Shown one piece after another: positions 8,413-17,691 of a DNA stretch of 52,931 nucleotides (positions are counted from its first letter, which is position 1; every line of letters starts with the position of its first letter). The stretch covers positions 1 through 52,931 of the forward strand of contig JACWEC010000003.1 in NCBI GenBank assembly GCA_014653725.1, given 5' to 3'. Position numbers and translations under genes: made by a program. The notes beneath the pieces are model-generated. The model was not told where the DNA came from and did no database searches. It was given only the letters and a program-made list of their open reading frames with translations. This DNA comes from Pelagibacterales bacterium SAG-MED32. Lineage in GTDB: Bacteria > Pseudomonadota > Alphaproteobacteria > Pelagibacterales > AG-422-B15.

Positions 8413-10370
8413 TGAGAAAAAATGTAAGAAAACCAAGAAGAAGCGTGCTTTATGTTCCAGGCTCTAATGCCAAGGCATTAAAGAAGAGCAGTACGTTGGA
8501 TGTAGACGCATTGATTTACGACTTAGAGGATTCAGTAGCATTAAGTGCAAAAGAAGATGCAAGAAAAGCCATTGTAAATATTCTCAATTCGGGAGTGAAT
8601 AAAAACAAAGAGCAAGTAATTAGAATTAATAACTTAGACTCAGAAGAGGGACAGAAAGATTTAAAGATTTTAGAGGAGTGTTCTCCAGATGCAATATTGG
8701 TACCAAAGGTTAATGAGGCTAAAGATATACAGGATTGCGAAAAATATATTAGTAAAAAGGAAATAAAAATATGGGTAATGATGGAGACTGCACTTTCCAT
8801 AGTAAATGCATATGACATCGCTAAAGCATCAAAACATTTAAAATGTTTTGTTATGGGAACTAATGATCTTTCAACGGAACTTGGACTTGAAGACGAATTA
8901 AAAAGAACTGCTTTAGTAACAAGTTTTGAAAAATGCATGATGGCCTCTAAAGCATTTAAATTATCAATACTAGATGGAGTATTTAACGATATTAGAGATT
9001 CAAAAGGTTTTGAGGAAGAATGTACTTATAGTCATGGTTTGGGTTTTGATGGCAAAACACTTATTCACCCTGGGCAAATTCAAATATGCAACAAAATTTT
9101 TACTCCTACCGTAGAACAACTTGATAAAGCCAAAAGAATTGTAGCTGCGTTTGAAGAAGCGCGGAAAAAAGATCCTAATATTGGCGTAATAACTTTTGAG
9201 GATAGTCAAATAGAAGAACTTCATGTTGCCCATGCAAAAAGAGTTATAGAAGCAGAATCACTGGTCAATAAAGTTGAGGAAGACTCTCATATTGAGGAGT
9301 CTATGACTTCAACGAGTAAATACAAAATTGGTAATTTTTTTGAAGACTTTAAGATGGGTCAAAAAATTATTCATGCAACACCTAGAACAATTACTTCAGG
9401 AGACTGTGCATTATATACTGCTCTTTATGGCTCTAGGTATGCCTTACATTCATCAAAAGAGTTTGCAAAAAAGATGTCTCTAGATGAATCCCCAGTTGAT
9501 GATTTTCTTTTATTCAATATCGCGTTTGGAAAAACTGTTCCAGATATTTCATTAAATGCAATTGCCAATCTAGGGTATGCTGAATGTAAATTTCTCAAAC
9601 CTGCATATCCAGGTGATACAATTCATTCAACCTCAGAGGTTATAGGCATTAAAGAAAATTCGAGCGGAGATAACGGGGTTGTATATGTTCATTCAATTGG
9701 ATCCAATCAGCATGGTGAGTCTGTAATCGATTATAAAAGATGGGTTATGGTAAGAAAGAAAAATAAAAAACTTAAAAAAGTCGATCCTTCAATTCCTGAT
9801 TTAAGTAAAGAAGTATCAAATAGGGATATAATATCCATTGCACAAAATTATAATTTTGATGTTTCGAATTTTGACTATTCAGCGTCTGGATCTGCTCTTT
9901 GTTACGAAGATTATAATGTTAATGAAAAAATTAATCACATCGATGGAATGACTGTTGAAGAAGCAGAACACATGATGGCAACTAAACTATATCAGAACAA
10001 TGCAAAAGTTCATTTTAATCATTTTGTCGAAAAAGGTGGAAGGTTTGGAAAACGAATTGTTTATGGTGGCCATGTAATTAGCTTAACAAGAGCTCTTACA
10101 TTTAATGGCTTGTCGAATGCTTTTAAAATAATTGCAATAAATGGAGGCACTCATGCATCACCATGCTTTGCGGGAACAACAGTTTTTGCATGGAGCACTA
10201 TTTTAGACAAGATTGAAGTCTCTGATAATCTTGGAGCATTGCGTATAAGAAGTAATGGAATTGGAGATGCTCAGGCTTATCAGTTTCAACATCAGGACGC
10301 AAATAATAGATTTGATCCTTCAGTACTTTTAAGTCTAGATTATTGGGCATTAATACCAAGGAAAAATTAA
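8412..10370 (+). CDS. Fused malyl-CoA/beta-methylmalyl-CoA lyase and mesaconyl-CoA hydratase
   Basis: Two enzymes normally encoded separately form one 652-residue frame. Residues 1-~290 are an HpcH/CitE-type lyase (RRSVLYVPGSNAKALKKS, ALIYDLEDSV, KIWVMMETALS, GKTLIHPGQI). From about 303 on is a double-hotdog MaoC-type hydratase very like Rhodobacter mesaconyl-CoA hydratase (GNFFEDFKMGQKIIHATPRT, VPDISLNAIANLGYAECKF, DGMTVEEAEHMMATKLYQN, FGKRIVYGGHVISLTRAL). Consecutive steps of the ethylmalonyl-CoA pathway would thus be joined: hydration of mesaconyl-CoA, and cleavage of beta-methylmalyl-CoA to glyoxylate and propionyl-CoA. The lyase half could instead be a CitE-like or malyl-CoA thioesterase variant. 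No frameshift is seen, and the ATG overlaps the asd stop. Confidence 0.9.
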   Translation: MRKNVRKPRRSVLYVPGSNAKALKKSSTLDVDALIYDLEDSVALSAKEDARKAIVNILNSGVNKNKEQVIRINNLDSEEGQKDLKILEECSPDAILVPKVNEAKDIQDCEKYISKKEIKIWVMMETALSIVNAYDIAKASKHLKCFVMGTNDLSTELGLEDELKRTALVTSFEKCMMASKAFKLSILDGVFNDIRDSKGFEEECTYSHGLGFDGKTLIHPGQIQICNKIFTPTVEQLDKAKRIVAAFEEARKKDPNIGVITFEDSQIEELHVAHAKRVIEAESLVNKVEEDSHIEESMTSTSKYKIGNFFEDFKMGQKIIHATPRTITSGDCALYTALYGSRYALHSSKEFAKKMSLDESPVDDFLLFNIAFGKTVPDISLNAIANLGYAECKFLKPAYPGDTIHSTSEVIGIKENSSGDNGVVYVHSIGSNQHGESVIDYKRWVMVRKKNKKLKKVDPSIPDLSKEVSNRDIISIAQNYNFDVSNFDYSASGSALCYEDYNVNEKINHIDGMTVEEAEHMMATKLYQNNAKVHFNHFVEKGGRFGKRIVYGGHVISLTRALTFNGLSNAFKIIAINGGTHASPCFAGTTVFAWSTILDKIEVSDNLGALRIRSNGIGDAQAYQFQHQDANNRFDPSVLLSLDYWALIPRKN

Positions 10371-10419
10371 TTTACTGTCGTTTAAATCTATTCTTTTTGA
10401 TATAAATAGGTGATTAATA

Positions 10420-10797
10420 ATGAGTAATCCACTTTCACCTCACCTTCAAGTCTATAGATGGCAAATTACTTCTGTCTTATCAATTCTTCATAGAATTACA
10501 GGAGTTGTTTCATCAGTGGGATCATTAATAATAATATTTTTACTATTTGCTGTTGGTAGTGGTGAAGATTTTTATGAGTCAGCAATCAACGTAGCCAATA
10601 ATTTATTTGTTAGAACAATTCTTATTGGTCTAACATTTTCATATTTATTTTATTTTTTAAATTGCATCAGACATCTGTTTTGGGACTCAGGGTATGGATT
10701 GGACCTAAATACTGCCAAATTGACAGGGTGGCTAACGGTCTCTCTTACAGTTATTCTTACGGTAATTTTCTGGATGATGGTTATGGGCATATTATAA
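10420..10797 (+). CDS. sdhC: Succinate dehydrogenase cytochrome b556 subunit
   Basis: SdhC is one of two membrane anchors of complex II that carry heme b and the quinone site. The 125-residue protein starts NPLSPHLQVYRWQITSVLSI, the family signature PLSPHLxxY, followed by SILHRITGV. It has three hydrophobic segments (about 30-48, 65-85, 103-123) and the heme-ligand region NCIRHLFWDSGYGLDL. It heads sdhCDAB after a 49-base spacer carrying TATAAA (10401-10406), a possible -10. Part of its 3' half (10698-10725) has a near copy downstream of sdhB. Confidence 0.95.
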   Translation: MSNPLSPHLQVYRWQITSVLSILHRITGVVSSVGSLIIIFLLFAVGSGEDFYESAINVANNLFVRTILIGLTFSYLFYFLNCIRHLFWDSGYGLDLNTAKLTGWLTVSLTVILTVIFWMMVMGIL

Positions 10798-10799
10798 TT

Positions 10800-11132
10800 A
10801 TGGGATCTGCAAAAAATGCTTGGAAAATTCATAGATTAACTACCATTTTACTAATCCCACTCATCATATATCTATTTTTGAGAATAATTCATTTCTCTGG
10901 TGAACCTTATGAGCTGATATTGGAAGAATTAAGAAGTTTGTGGTCAATTTTATTTATATTGATATTTACCGTTTTAGGGCTAATTCATATGAGAATAGGA
11001 GTAAATGAGATACTAGAAGATTACATTCATGACGAACCTGCTAAAAAAATAATTAATTTTTTAATATCGTCCTTTTTTATACTTATTTTAATCTTTGTAT
11101 GTTTATCAATGTGGTTAATTTTAATATTTTAA
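10800..11132 (+). CDS. sdhD: Succinate dehydrogenase hydrophobic membrane anchor subunit
   Basis: This is the second complex II anchor, 110 residues from ATG 10800, two bases after the sdhC stop. The open frame extends upstream into sdhC, but a start there would bury half of sdhC, so [20 protein letters not shown] is the sensible N-terminus. Three transmembrane segments are visible (about 15-32, 47-66, 85-108), and [17 protein letters not shown] is the alphaproteobacterial SdhD signature after the second. sdhA begins 1 base later. Confidence 0.93.
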   Translation: MGSAKNAWKIHRLTTILLIPLIIYLFLRIIHFSGEPYELILEELRSLWSILFILIFTVLGLIHMRIGVNEILEDYIHDEPAKKIINFLISSFFILILIFVCLSMWLILIF

Positions 11133-11133
11133 T

Positions 11134-12909
11134 ATGAGTTACGAAATTGAATATCACGACTACGATGTAGTTGTTGTAGGAGCTGGAGGTTCAGGATTAA
11201 GAGCTACAGTTGGCGCTGTAGAGAATGGATATAAGACAGCTTGTATCTCTAAAGTTTTTCCCACAAGAAGTCATACAGTTGCTGCACAGGGTGGAATATC
11301 AGCTGCGTTAGGTAATATGGGAGAAGATGATTGGCGATGGCATATGTATGATACGGTTAAAGGCTCTGATTGGCTTGGAGATCAGGATGCGATTGAATAC
11401 TTATGTAAGAACGCCCCTAAGGCAGTTTTAGAGTTAGAAAATTATGGTGTGCCATTTAGTCGAACAGAAGATGGTAAAATATATCAGCGGGCTTTTGGCG
11501 GCATGACAAAAAATTATGGTGACGGAACTGCACAAAGAACATGCGCTGCAGCAGATAGAACTGGCCATGCGATTATTCATACTCTTTATGGGCAATCATT
11601 AAAACACGATGTGGATTATTATATAGAGTACTTCGTTTTAGATTTGCTTATGGTTGAAGGAGAATGCAGAGGTGTTGTTGCCTGGTGTTTAGAGGACGGC
11701 AAGCTTCATGTATTTAACTCAAAACAAACCGTGTTAGCTTCAGGTGGGTATGGAAGAGTTTATTTCTCTGCTACATCTGCTCATACATGTACAGGAGATG
11801 GAAATGCAATGGTATTAAGAGCGGGACTTCCGTTGCAAGATATGGAATTTGTTCAATTTCATCCTACGGGAATTTATGGTGTTGGCTGTTTGATAACTGA
11901 GGGAGCCAGAGGTGAAGGTGGATACCTAGTAAATAGTGAGGGAGAAAGGTTTATGGAAAGGTATGCTCCATCGGCAAAGGATTTAGCTTCAAGAGATGTT
12001 GTGTCACGATCTATTACCAAAGAAATTATTGATGGAAGAGGTGTGGGAAAGGATAAAGATCACATGTATCTTCATCTAGACCATATTGACTCCAATATTC
12101 TTGAAGAAAGACTACCAGGGATATCAGAGTCTGCAAAAGTCTTTGCTGGAGTGGATGTAACTAAAGACCCGATACCCATTATTCCGACAGTACATTATAA
12201 CATGGGTGGAATACCAACTAACTTCCACGGCGAAGTTATGAATCTTGTCAAAGGCGACGAAACAGTCGTACCTGGTCTAATGGCCGTTGGAGAGTCAGCT
12301 TGTGTGAGCGTTCATGGTGCAAACAGATTAGGATCTAATTCTCTAATCGACCTTGTTGTCTTTGGAAAAGCAGCAGCTGATAGAATTGATGATATTGTTC
12401 CTAAGGGGGAGAAAAATAAAGATATTCCTAAATCAGTCATTGATGATGTAATAGCAAGGTTTGATGCTACCAGAAATTCTGACGGCGATGTTACAACAGC
12501 TGAACTGAGATCTCAAATGCAAAAAGTTATGCAAAAACATTGTGCAGTATTCAGAGATGATGAAATTATGTCAGAAGGAAAAAAACTCATAGAAGAAACT
12601 TGGTTAGATAGTGAAAACTTAAAGATAAAAGATAAGTCACTTGTCTGGAATACAGATTTATTAGAATCGTTAGAGTATAAAAATCTTATTGCCCAAGCTG
12701 TGGTCACCATGAATTCTGCTCATAATAGGAAAGAAAGCAGAGGTGCTCATGCTCGAGAAGACTTTAAGGAAAGAGACGATAAAAACTGGATGAAACATAC
12801 ACTATCCTGGCTTGATGATGAAAAATGTAAGTTGGAATACAGATCAGTTCATGAATATACCCTTTCAAATGAGGTTAAATACATAGAACCCAAAGCAAGA
12901 GTTTATTAA
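11134..12909 (+). CDS. sdhA: Succinate dehydrogenase flavoprotein subunit
   Basis: SdhA oxidises succinate to fumarate at a covalently bound FAD on the cytoplasmic face. The 591-residue length is standard. [11 protein letters not shown] binds the FAD ADP part; [14 protein letters not shown] holds the histidine that links covalently to FAD. Substrate residues lie in [23 protein letters not shown] (core HPTGI and EGARGEG) and in [31 protein letters not shown] is also present. The stop overlaps the sdhB start by one base. Confidence 0.98.
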   Translation: MSYEIEYHDYDVVVVGAGGSGLRATVGAVENGYKTACISKVFPTRSHTVAAQGGISAALGNMGEDDWRWHMYDTVKGSDWLGDQDAIEYLCKNAPKAVLELENYGVPFSRTEDGKIYQRAFGGMTKNYGDGTAQRTCAAADRTGHAIIHTLYGQSLKHDVDYYIEYFVLDLLMVEGECRGVVAWCLEDGKLHVFNSKQTVLASGGYGRVYFSATSAHTCTGDGNAMVLRAGLPLQDMEFVQFHPTGIYGVGCLITEGARGEGGYLVNSEGERFMERYAPSAKDLASRDVVSRSITKEIIDGRGVGKDKDHMYLHLDHIDSNILEERLPGISESAKVFAGVDVTKDPIPIIPTVHYNMGGIPTNFHGEVMNLVKGDETVVPGLMAVGESACVSVHGANRLGSNSLIDLVVFGKAAADRIDDIVPKGEKNKDIPKSVIDDVIARFDATRNSDGDVTTAELRSQMQKVMQKHCAVFRDDEIMSEGKKLIEETWLDSENLKIKDKSLVWNTDLLESLEYKNLIAQAVVTMNSAHNRKESRGAHAREDFKERDDKNWMKHTLSWLDDEKCKLEYRSVHEYTLSNEVKYIEPKARVY

Positions 12910-13685
12910 TGGTTCAATTCAACCTTCCAGACAACTCAAAACTCACTGACGGTGATTATTATAAATTAGAAGCTAAAAATAAAAGTATTAAAAAATTTAA
13001 AATCTACAGATGGTCTCCTGAGGATGATAAAAATCCAAGAATGGATACCTATGAAGTTGATATAGATGATTGTGGCCCAATGGTACTAGATGCCGTTATG
13101 AAGATTAAAAATGAAGTTGATACTTCTTTAACATTTAGAAGGTCTTGTAGAGAGGGAATTTGTGGCTCATGTGCTATGAATATTGATGGCACGAATACAC
13201 TTGCGTGTACCAAAGCGATAGCTGATGTAAAAGGCGACATTAGAATTTATCCTTTACCACACATGCCGGTCATTAAAGATTTGGTAACAAATCTTAAAAA
13301 TCTTTATAAGCAACTTAAGTCCATTAAGCCATGGCTAATAAAACAAAAACAAGAAGCAACTGATACTGAAAATATTCAATCAAGAAATGATCGTGAAAAG
13401 CTTGATGGATTGTATGAATGTATATTGTGTGCTTGTTGTTCTACATCATGCCCTAGTTATTGGTGGAACAGTGATAAGTATTTAGGACCGGCTGTTTTAT
13501 TGCAATCATATAGATGGTTGCAAGATAGTCGTGATGAAGAAAGAAAAGAAAGACTTAAAGAGCTTGATGATACTTTTAAGGTATATAGATGCCATACTAT
13601 TATGAATTGTACTCAAGCATGTCCAAAAGGCTTAAACCCTGCAAAAGCAATTGCAGGCATCAAGCAAATGATTGCACAACAGTAA
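12909..13685 (+). CDS. sdhB: Succinate dehydrogenase iron-sulfur subunit
   Basis: SdhB passes electrons from FAD to ubiquinone through three clusters. The 258-residue protein has the [2Fe-2S] ligands in [16 protein letters not shown] and NTLAC, and the [4Fe-4S]/[3Fe-4S] ligands in [17 protein letters not shown] and [13 protein letters not shown]. All cysteines are in place. It ends the sdhCDAB operon. No T-tract terminator follows; instead there is a spacer with several inverted repeats before the convergent smr gene. Confidence 0.98.
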   Translation: MVQFNLPDNSKLTDGDYYKLEAKNKSIKKFKIYRWSPEDDKNPRMDTYEVDIDDCGPMVLDAVMKIKNEVDTSLTFRRSCREGICGSCAMNIDGTNTLACTKAIADVKGDIRIYPLPHMPVIKDLVTNLKNLYKQLKSIKPWLIKQKQEATDTENIQSRNDREKLDGLYECILCACCSTSCPSYWWNSDKYLGPAVLLQSYRWLQDSRDEERKERLKELDDTFKVYRCHTIMNCTQACPKGLNPAKAIAGIKQMIAQQ

Positions 13686-13738
13686 TTTTCCTAACTCTTT
13701 AATTAAAAATCTGGTCCATCAATTTTGAATGAATAAGA

Positions 13739-13796
13739 TGATGGGCAACTATTAATTAGGGGAATTAATGAAAAAAGAATATCGCGTTGCCCATCA
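13739..13796. repeat. 11-bp inverted repeat with a nested 7-bp inverted repeat, downstream of sdhB
   Basis: TGATGGGCAAC (13739-13749) and GTTGCCCATCA (13786-13796) are perfect complements. Inside lies a second perfect dyad, ATTAATT (13751-13757) and AATTAAT (13763-13769), around the loop AGGGG. A competing stem is possible between CCATC (13716-13720) and GATGG (13740-13744), and another dyad, TGAAAAG (13798-13804)/CTTTTCA (13817-13823), follows. There is no T-tract, so it is not a standard intrinsic terminator. It may be a 3' processing or stability element of the sdh mRNA, or part of a small RNA. Confidence 0.6.
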
Positions 13797-13800
13797 ATGA
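13768..13800 (+). CDS. Possible 10-codon micro-ORF
   Basis: ATG at 13768 opens a frame for MKKEYRVAHQ followed by TGA. An AGGGG Shine-Dalgarno (13758-13762) sits 5 bases upstream and is exactly the loop of a perfect 7-bp hairpin. The coding part runs into the right arm of the outer 11-bp inverted repeat. There is no same-strand gene immediately downstream (smr is convergent), so a classical leader peptide is not obvious. Such a short frame can easily occur by chance; the Shine-Dalgarno placement is the only support. Confidence 0.2.
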   Translation: MKKEYRVAHQ

Positions 13801-13827
13801 AAAGATTTATAGTACCCTTTTCACTCA

Positions 13828-13858
13828 ATTGAACCTAAATACGACTGCCAAATTGACA
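13828..13858 (+). repeat. Short near-copy of an internal sdhC segment
   Basis: This stretch matches 10698-10725 inside sdhC. A 13-base block (ATTGAACCTAAAT here, ATTGGACCTAAAT in sdhC) has one difference, and a 15-base block (ACTGCCAAATTGACA) is identical. The spacer copy has three extra bases (ACG) between the blocks, so 27 of 28 aligned positions match. The codon phase of sdhC is kept (LNLNTTAKLT against LDLNTAKLT), although no complete gene surrounds it. The copy lies 3 kb downstream of its source, immediately after the sdh operon. Confidence 0.75.
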
Positions 13859-13868
13859 AATTCAGCTA

Positions 13869-14102
13869 CTAATATTTCTTTTCAATTTTTACGATGAAAC
13901 TCCCTTTATGCCAGCTATTCTCTATGTACCTAATTTGATGATTATTCTCTGCCCAATGAGGAAACTCTTTTTTAATTTGTCCACTATTGCCGGTAACGAT
14001 TTCAACCTTAGAAATACTGTCTTCATAAGCACTATAAATAAAATCTGTAAACTCTTGATAAGCTTCTTCTAATGTAAAACCGTGGAGATCAAGTTTTCTC
14101 AT
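13869..14102 (-). CDS. Stand-alone Smr-domain protein
   Basis: This 77-residue protein consists of little but an Smr (small MutS-related) domain: LDLHGFTLEEAYQEFTDFIY at the N-terminus, then VEIVTGNSGQIKKEFPHW and a GSFIVKI end. The LDLHG and TGxGG-like (here TGNSG) elements are those of the Smr nuclease fold. Smr proteins cut branched DNA or, as in E. coli SmrB, mRNA at collided ribosomes. Proteobacterial Smr proteins are often longer with an N-terminal extension, so this is a minimal form. It faces sdhB and is divergent from the SDR gene. Confidence 0.85.
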   Translation of the reverse strand: MRKLDLHGFTLEEAYQEFTDFIYSAYEDSISKVEIVTGNSGQIKKEFPHWAENNHQIRYIENSWHKGSFIVKIEKKY

Positions 14103-14152
14103 AATTTTTCAAACATTGCTATTAGCTTTAATTAATTTACAATAATTCATGT

Positions 14153-15160
14153 ATGAAGAATACTTATACTAAACCTAACTTAAAAACTAAATATTTTGAA
14201 GATTTATTCAACTCACTTCCATCAATGGATAATAAATCAGTTGCAATAACAGGTACAACTTCAGGATTAGGATTTTATGCAGCTGAGTCAATTGCAAAGC
14301 TTGGTGCGCGAGTATTATTGCTGAATCGTCCATCAGATAGAGCTGAAACATCTTATGCTTTGCTAAATGACAGCTGCTCTAATGGCGATCTTCATAAAGT
14401 AGATTGTGATCTACAAAGCTTTGAATCAGTAAAATCGGCATCATCAAAAATAAGTGAAATTTGTACAGATGGCCTCGATGTCTTGTGTAATAATGCGGGC
14501 GTTATGGCGCTTAAAGACAAAGCTACAATTGATGGTTTTGATGTGCAGATGCAAACAAATCATCTTTCCCATTTTCTTCTTACTAAGTTATGTATGCCAT
14601 TATTAGATAAAGCATCACAATTAAGAAATGAAGCAAGAATTGTCAATCATTCAAGTATTGCACGTACTCAAGCTAAAAAATTAAAAGAAAAATTTTTTGA
14701 AAAAAAAGGTGGTAACTTAGGTGGAGATAAAGGCAGTATGATATTTGGTACCGGTCGTTGGGAACGTTATGCTCAAACAAAACTTGCTAATGCTGCGTTT
14801 ACTGCGTGTCTGCATGAGAAATTAAAGAATAAAAATCCAAAGATTAAAGCAATGGTCGCACATCCTGGTCTTGCAGAAAGTGATTTACAATCTACTACTG
14901 TTGAAGACGGCGGCTTGGGAAGTCTTTTCACAAAATATATGATGAAGTTTGGTCAGTCTGAAAAGGACGGAACCTTAGGATTATTAAGGTGTATTGCTGA
15001 TCCTAAAATTAATTCAGGATCAATTGTTGGGCCTGGTTTAAAAGGAGCTAAGGGTAAAGCAAAGTCATTTCCACTTGAGTCTTTTTACGACAATGATGAG
15101 GTTAAGAAACTACTATGGACTAAAAGCTGCGAGGCTATTGGTGAAAATTTTGAAATATAG
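14153..15160 (+). CDS. Short-chain dehydrogenase/reductase, retinol dehydrogenase-like
   Basis: This is an NAD(P)-dependent oxidoreductase of the SDR superfamily; the substrate is unknown. Of 335 residues, 33-40 form the dinucleotide motif TGTTSGLG, LLLNRPSDRAE follows the second strand, NNAGVM lies near 107, and the catalytic pair is in RWERYAQTKLANAAF after NHSSIA. The longer C-terminus resembles light-dependent protochlorophyllide reductase-like or retinol dehydrogenase-like SDRs. It ends 9 bases before mmsA and is probably co-transcribed with it, which may hint at a role in aldehyde or alcohol catabolism, but that is only context. Confidence 0.85.
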   Translation: MKNTYTKPNLKTKYFEDLFNSLPSMDNKSVAITGTTSGLGFYAAESIAKLGARVLLLNRPSDRAETSYALLNDSCSNGDLHKVDCDLQSFESVKSASSKISEICTDGLDVLCNNAGVMALKDKATIDGFDVQMQTNHLSHFLLTKLCMPLLDKASQLRNEARIVNHSSIARTQAKKLKEKFFEKKGGNLGGDKGSMIFGTGRWERYAQTKLANAAFTACLHEKLKNKNPKIKAMVAHPGLAESDLQSTTVEDGGLGSLFTKYMMKFGQSEKDGTLGLLRCIADPKINSGSIVGPGLKGAKGKAKSFPLESFYDNDEVKKLLWTKSCEAIGENFEI

Positions 15161-15169
15161 GAATGTTTA

Positions 15170-16663
15170 ATGAAAGTAATTAATCAGTTTATTAATGGTA
15201 AAGAACATATTAGTAAATCTAAACGGTTTGGCGATGTATTTAATCCTGCGAATGGAGAAAAAACAAAAAAAGTCTCATTTGCTAATTCAGAGGATGTAAA
15301 GCTTGCAATAGAATGTGCAGTTGAAGCTGGAAAAAAATGGGCCGCAACGCCACCCCTAACAAGGTCAAGAGTATTTTTTAGATTCAAAGATTTAATTTTG
15401 CGAGACATGGATAAGCTTGCACTAGAGCTGACTTCTGAACACGGTAAAATTTTATCGGACTCAGCGGGTTCAATTACTCGAGGCATGGAAGTTGTAGAGT
15501 TTGCTTGTGGTATTCCACATTTATTAAAGGGTGAATACTCTGAAAATGTAGGAACCGATATTGATAGTTGGAGCATGAGACAGCCATTGGGCGTAAGTGT
15601 TGGTATCTCTCCATTCAATTTCCCAGCTATGGTTCCAATGTGGATGTTTGTCATTTCGATAGCGTGTGGCAATTCATTTATTCTAAAGCCAAGTGAAAAA
15701 GACCCAACTGTTCCTTATATGATGGCTGAATTGTTAAAAGAAGCTGGACTCCCAGACGGAGTATTCAATGTGATCAACGGAGATAAAGAAGCAGTTGATT
15801 TATTAATAACCGATCCAGCTGTAGATTCAGTAAGCTTTGTAGGATCAACTCCAGTAGCTGAATACATTTACCATACGTCTTCCAAGCACAATAAAAGAGT
15901 CCAGTCCTTGGGTGGCGCTAAAAATCATATGGTTGTTATGCCTGATGCTGATCTTAATCAAGTTGTTGATGGGTTAATTGGTGCAGGATATGGTTCAGCT
16001 GGTGAGAGATGTATGGCTCTATCAGTCGCCGTTGCTGTTGGTGATGTGGGTGATAAACTAATTGAAAAATTAACCCCACGCGTTCAGAACTTAAAGGTAG
16101 GTCCTGGAACTGATCCAGAGGTTGAAATGGGTCCACTAATAAGCGATGTCCATCTTGCAAAAGTTAAAAGCTATGTTGACGAAGGAGTATCTGAAGGAGC
16201 CGAATTAATTGTTGATGGAAGATCGATTTCACTTCAAGGTTATGAAAATGGATATTTTATAGGTGGCTGTTTATTTGATCATGTTAAAGAGGACATGAAG
16301 ATATATAGAGAAGAAATATTTGGTCCTGTTCTCTCAGTTGTACGTCAACCAACATTTAATGATGCTTTAAAAATGGTTAATGATCACGAATTTGGAAACG
16401 GTACCACTATTTATACTCGAGATGGAGATACTGCTCGTGCATTTTCTAATCAATGTAAGATCGGCATGGTAGGAGTTAATGTACCCATACCAGTTCCAAT
16501 GGCTTTTCACAGTTTTGGCGGATGGAAAAGATCGTTATTTGGTGATCACGCAATGCACGGCATGGATGGAGTAAGGTTTTTTACTCGACTGAAAACAGTT
16601 ACTTCAAGATGGCCTACTGGCATGAGAGAAGGTGCGGAATTTACAATTCCAACGATGAAATAA
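15170..16663 (+). CDS. mmsA: Methylmalonate-semialdehyde dehydrogenase (CoA-acylating)
   Basis: MmsA converts methylmalonate semialdehyde (valine or thymine breakdown) or malonate semialdehyde to propionyl-CoA or acetyl-CoA with NAD+ and CoA. The 497-residue ALDH-fold protein carries GISPFNFPAMVPMWM, SFVGSTPVAEYIY and the catalytic Cys281 in GSAGERCMALS. The GERCMA context is typical of MmsA rather than of hydrolytic ALDHs. The C-terminal GGWKRSLFGDHAMHG and FFTRLKTVTSRW are also family-typical. Propionyl-CoA from this reaction would feed succinyl-CoA, linking it to the TCA genes downstream. It could act on inositol-derived substrates (IolA), but no iol genes are nearby. Confidence 0.93.
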   Translation: MKVINQFINGKEHISKSKRFGDVFNPANGEKTKKVSFANSEDVKLAIECAVEAGKKWAATPPLTRSRVFFRFKDLILRDMDKLALELTSEHGKILSDSAGSITRGMEVVEFACGIPHLLKGEYSENVGTDIDSWSMRQPLGVSVGISPFNFPAMVPMWMFVISIACGNSFILKPSEKDPTVPYMMAELLKEAGLPDGVFNVINGDKEAVDLLITDPAVDSVSFVGSTPVAEYIYHTSSKHNKRVQSLGGAKNHMVVMPDADLNQVVDGLIGAGYGSAGERCMALSVAVAVGDVGDKLIEKLTPRVQNLKVGPGTDPEVEMGPLISDVHLAKVKSYVDEGVSEGAELIVDGRSISLQGYENGYFIGGCLFDHVKEDMKIYREEIFGPVLSVVRQPTFNDALKMVNDHEFGNGTTIYTRDGDTARAFSNQCKIGMVGVNVPIPVPMAFHSFGGWKRSLFGDHAMHGMDGVRFFTRLKTVTSRWPTGMREGAEFTIPTMK

Positions 16664-16726
16664 TTTAGATTCTTAGCTTGATTTTAATCTCTATCTAGTT
16701 AGTTTACGGATTGTAAATATTCTCAG

Positions 16727-17689
16727 ATGAAAAATAAAAAAATATCACTTATTGGAGCTGGTCAAATTGGGGGCACTTTAGCCCATCTTGCGGCGATGAA
16801 AGAATTAGGCGATGTTGTTCTTTTTGATTTAATGGCTGGTCTAGCTAAAGGTAAAGCATTAGATATTTCACAGTCATCTGCGATTGATGGTTTTAATGTT
16901 TCCTTATCAGGAACAGATAACTACGAAGATACGCGAGACTCTGATGTCATAATCATTACCGCTGGTGTGCCAAGAAAACCAGGGATGACAAGAGATGATC
17001 TCTTAGGTACCAACTTGAAAATCATTAAACAAGTTGCTGAGGGTATTAAATCTACGTCACCCAACGCTTTTGTGATTTGCATTACAAATCCATTAGATGT
17101 TATCGTAATGGCGCTACAAAAATATTCTGGCTTACCGAAAAATAAAGTGATTGGTATGGCGGGCGTGCTTGATACTTCAAGATTTAAATATTTCTTATCA
17201 CAAGAGCTTAATGTACCTATAAGTGAGGTAGACTCATTTGTTTTAGGTGGACATGGTGACACCATGGTTCCCGTTCCTAATAGAACATCAGTTAGTGGTA
17301 AGCCCTTGATGGATTTGGTAAACCAAGGTCAAATATCCCAATCGAGACTTGATGAAATTATTGACAGAACACGGAAAGGTGGAGCTGAAGTAGTAAAATT
17401 GTTAGAAGTTGGATCGGCATTTTATGGTCCTGCAGCATCTGGAATTGAAATGGCTGACTCATATCTAAATGATAAAAAGAAAACTCTGCCGTGTGCTGCA
17501 CATTTAAATGGGGAATACGGGGTTACTGATCTTTATGTTGGTGTTCCGGTTATAATTGGATCAGGAGGAATTGAACAAGTTGTTGAATTAGACCTAGATG
17601 CTGAAGAAAAAAAACATTTTGATACTTCAATAGAAGCTGTGAGTGAATTATTTGATGCAGCTAAAAATATAGATCCCTCATTAAAGTAA
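16727..17689 (+). CDS. mdh: Malate dehydrogenase (LDH-like type)
   Basis: Mdh oxidises malate to oxaloacetate with NAD+. The 320-residue protein belongs to the LDH-like MDH group of Alphaproteobacteria. It has [11 protein letters not shown] at the N-terminus, [17 protein letters not shown] with the mobile loop arginines, [21 protein letters not shown] and the catalytic histidine in GGHGDTMVP. It starts the mdh-sucCDAB-lpd block, the usual alphaproteobacterial order, with sucC 2 bases downstream. A 63-base spacer separates it from mmsA and may hold a promoter, but no convincing hexamer pair is visible. Confidence 0.97.
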   Translation: MKNKKISLIGAGQIGGTLAHLAAMKELGDVVLFDLMAGLAKGKALDISQSSAIDGFNVSLSGTDNYEDTRDSDVIIITAGVPRKPGMTRDDLLGTNLKIIKQVAEGIKSTSPNAFVICITNPLDVIVMALQKYSGLPKNKVIGMAGVLDTSRFKYFLSQELNVPISEVDSFVLGGHGDTMVPVPNRTSVSGKPLMDLVNQGQISQSRLDEIIDRTRKGGAEVVKLLEVGSAFYGPAASGIEMADSYLNDKKKTLPCAAHLNGEYGVTDLYVGVPVIIGSGGIEQVVELDLDAEEKKHFDTSIEAVSELFDAAKNIDPSLK

Positions 17690-17691
17690 TT

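Noticed and set aside
8516..8938. 140-codon minus-strand frame within the Mcl-Mch gene
   Set aside because: It is antisense to a strongly conserved lyase domain and has no recognisable feature of its own.
10662..10799. Upstream start for sdhD inside sdhC
   Set aside because: It would add 46 residues out of frame with sdhC and unlike any SdhD; ATG 10800 gives the normal 110-residue protein.
15184..15672. 162-codon minus-strand frame within mmsA
   Set aside because: It lies entirely antisense to conserved ALDH sequence, with no Shine-Dalgarno or homology that I recognise.
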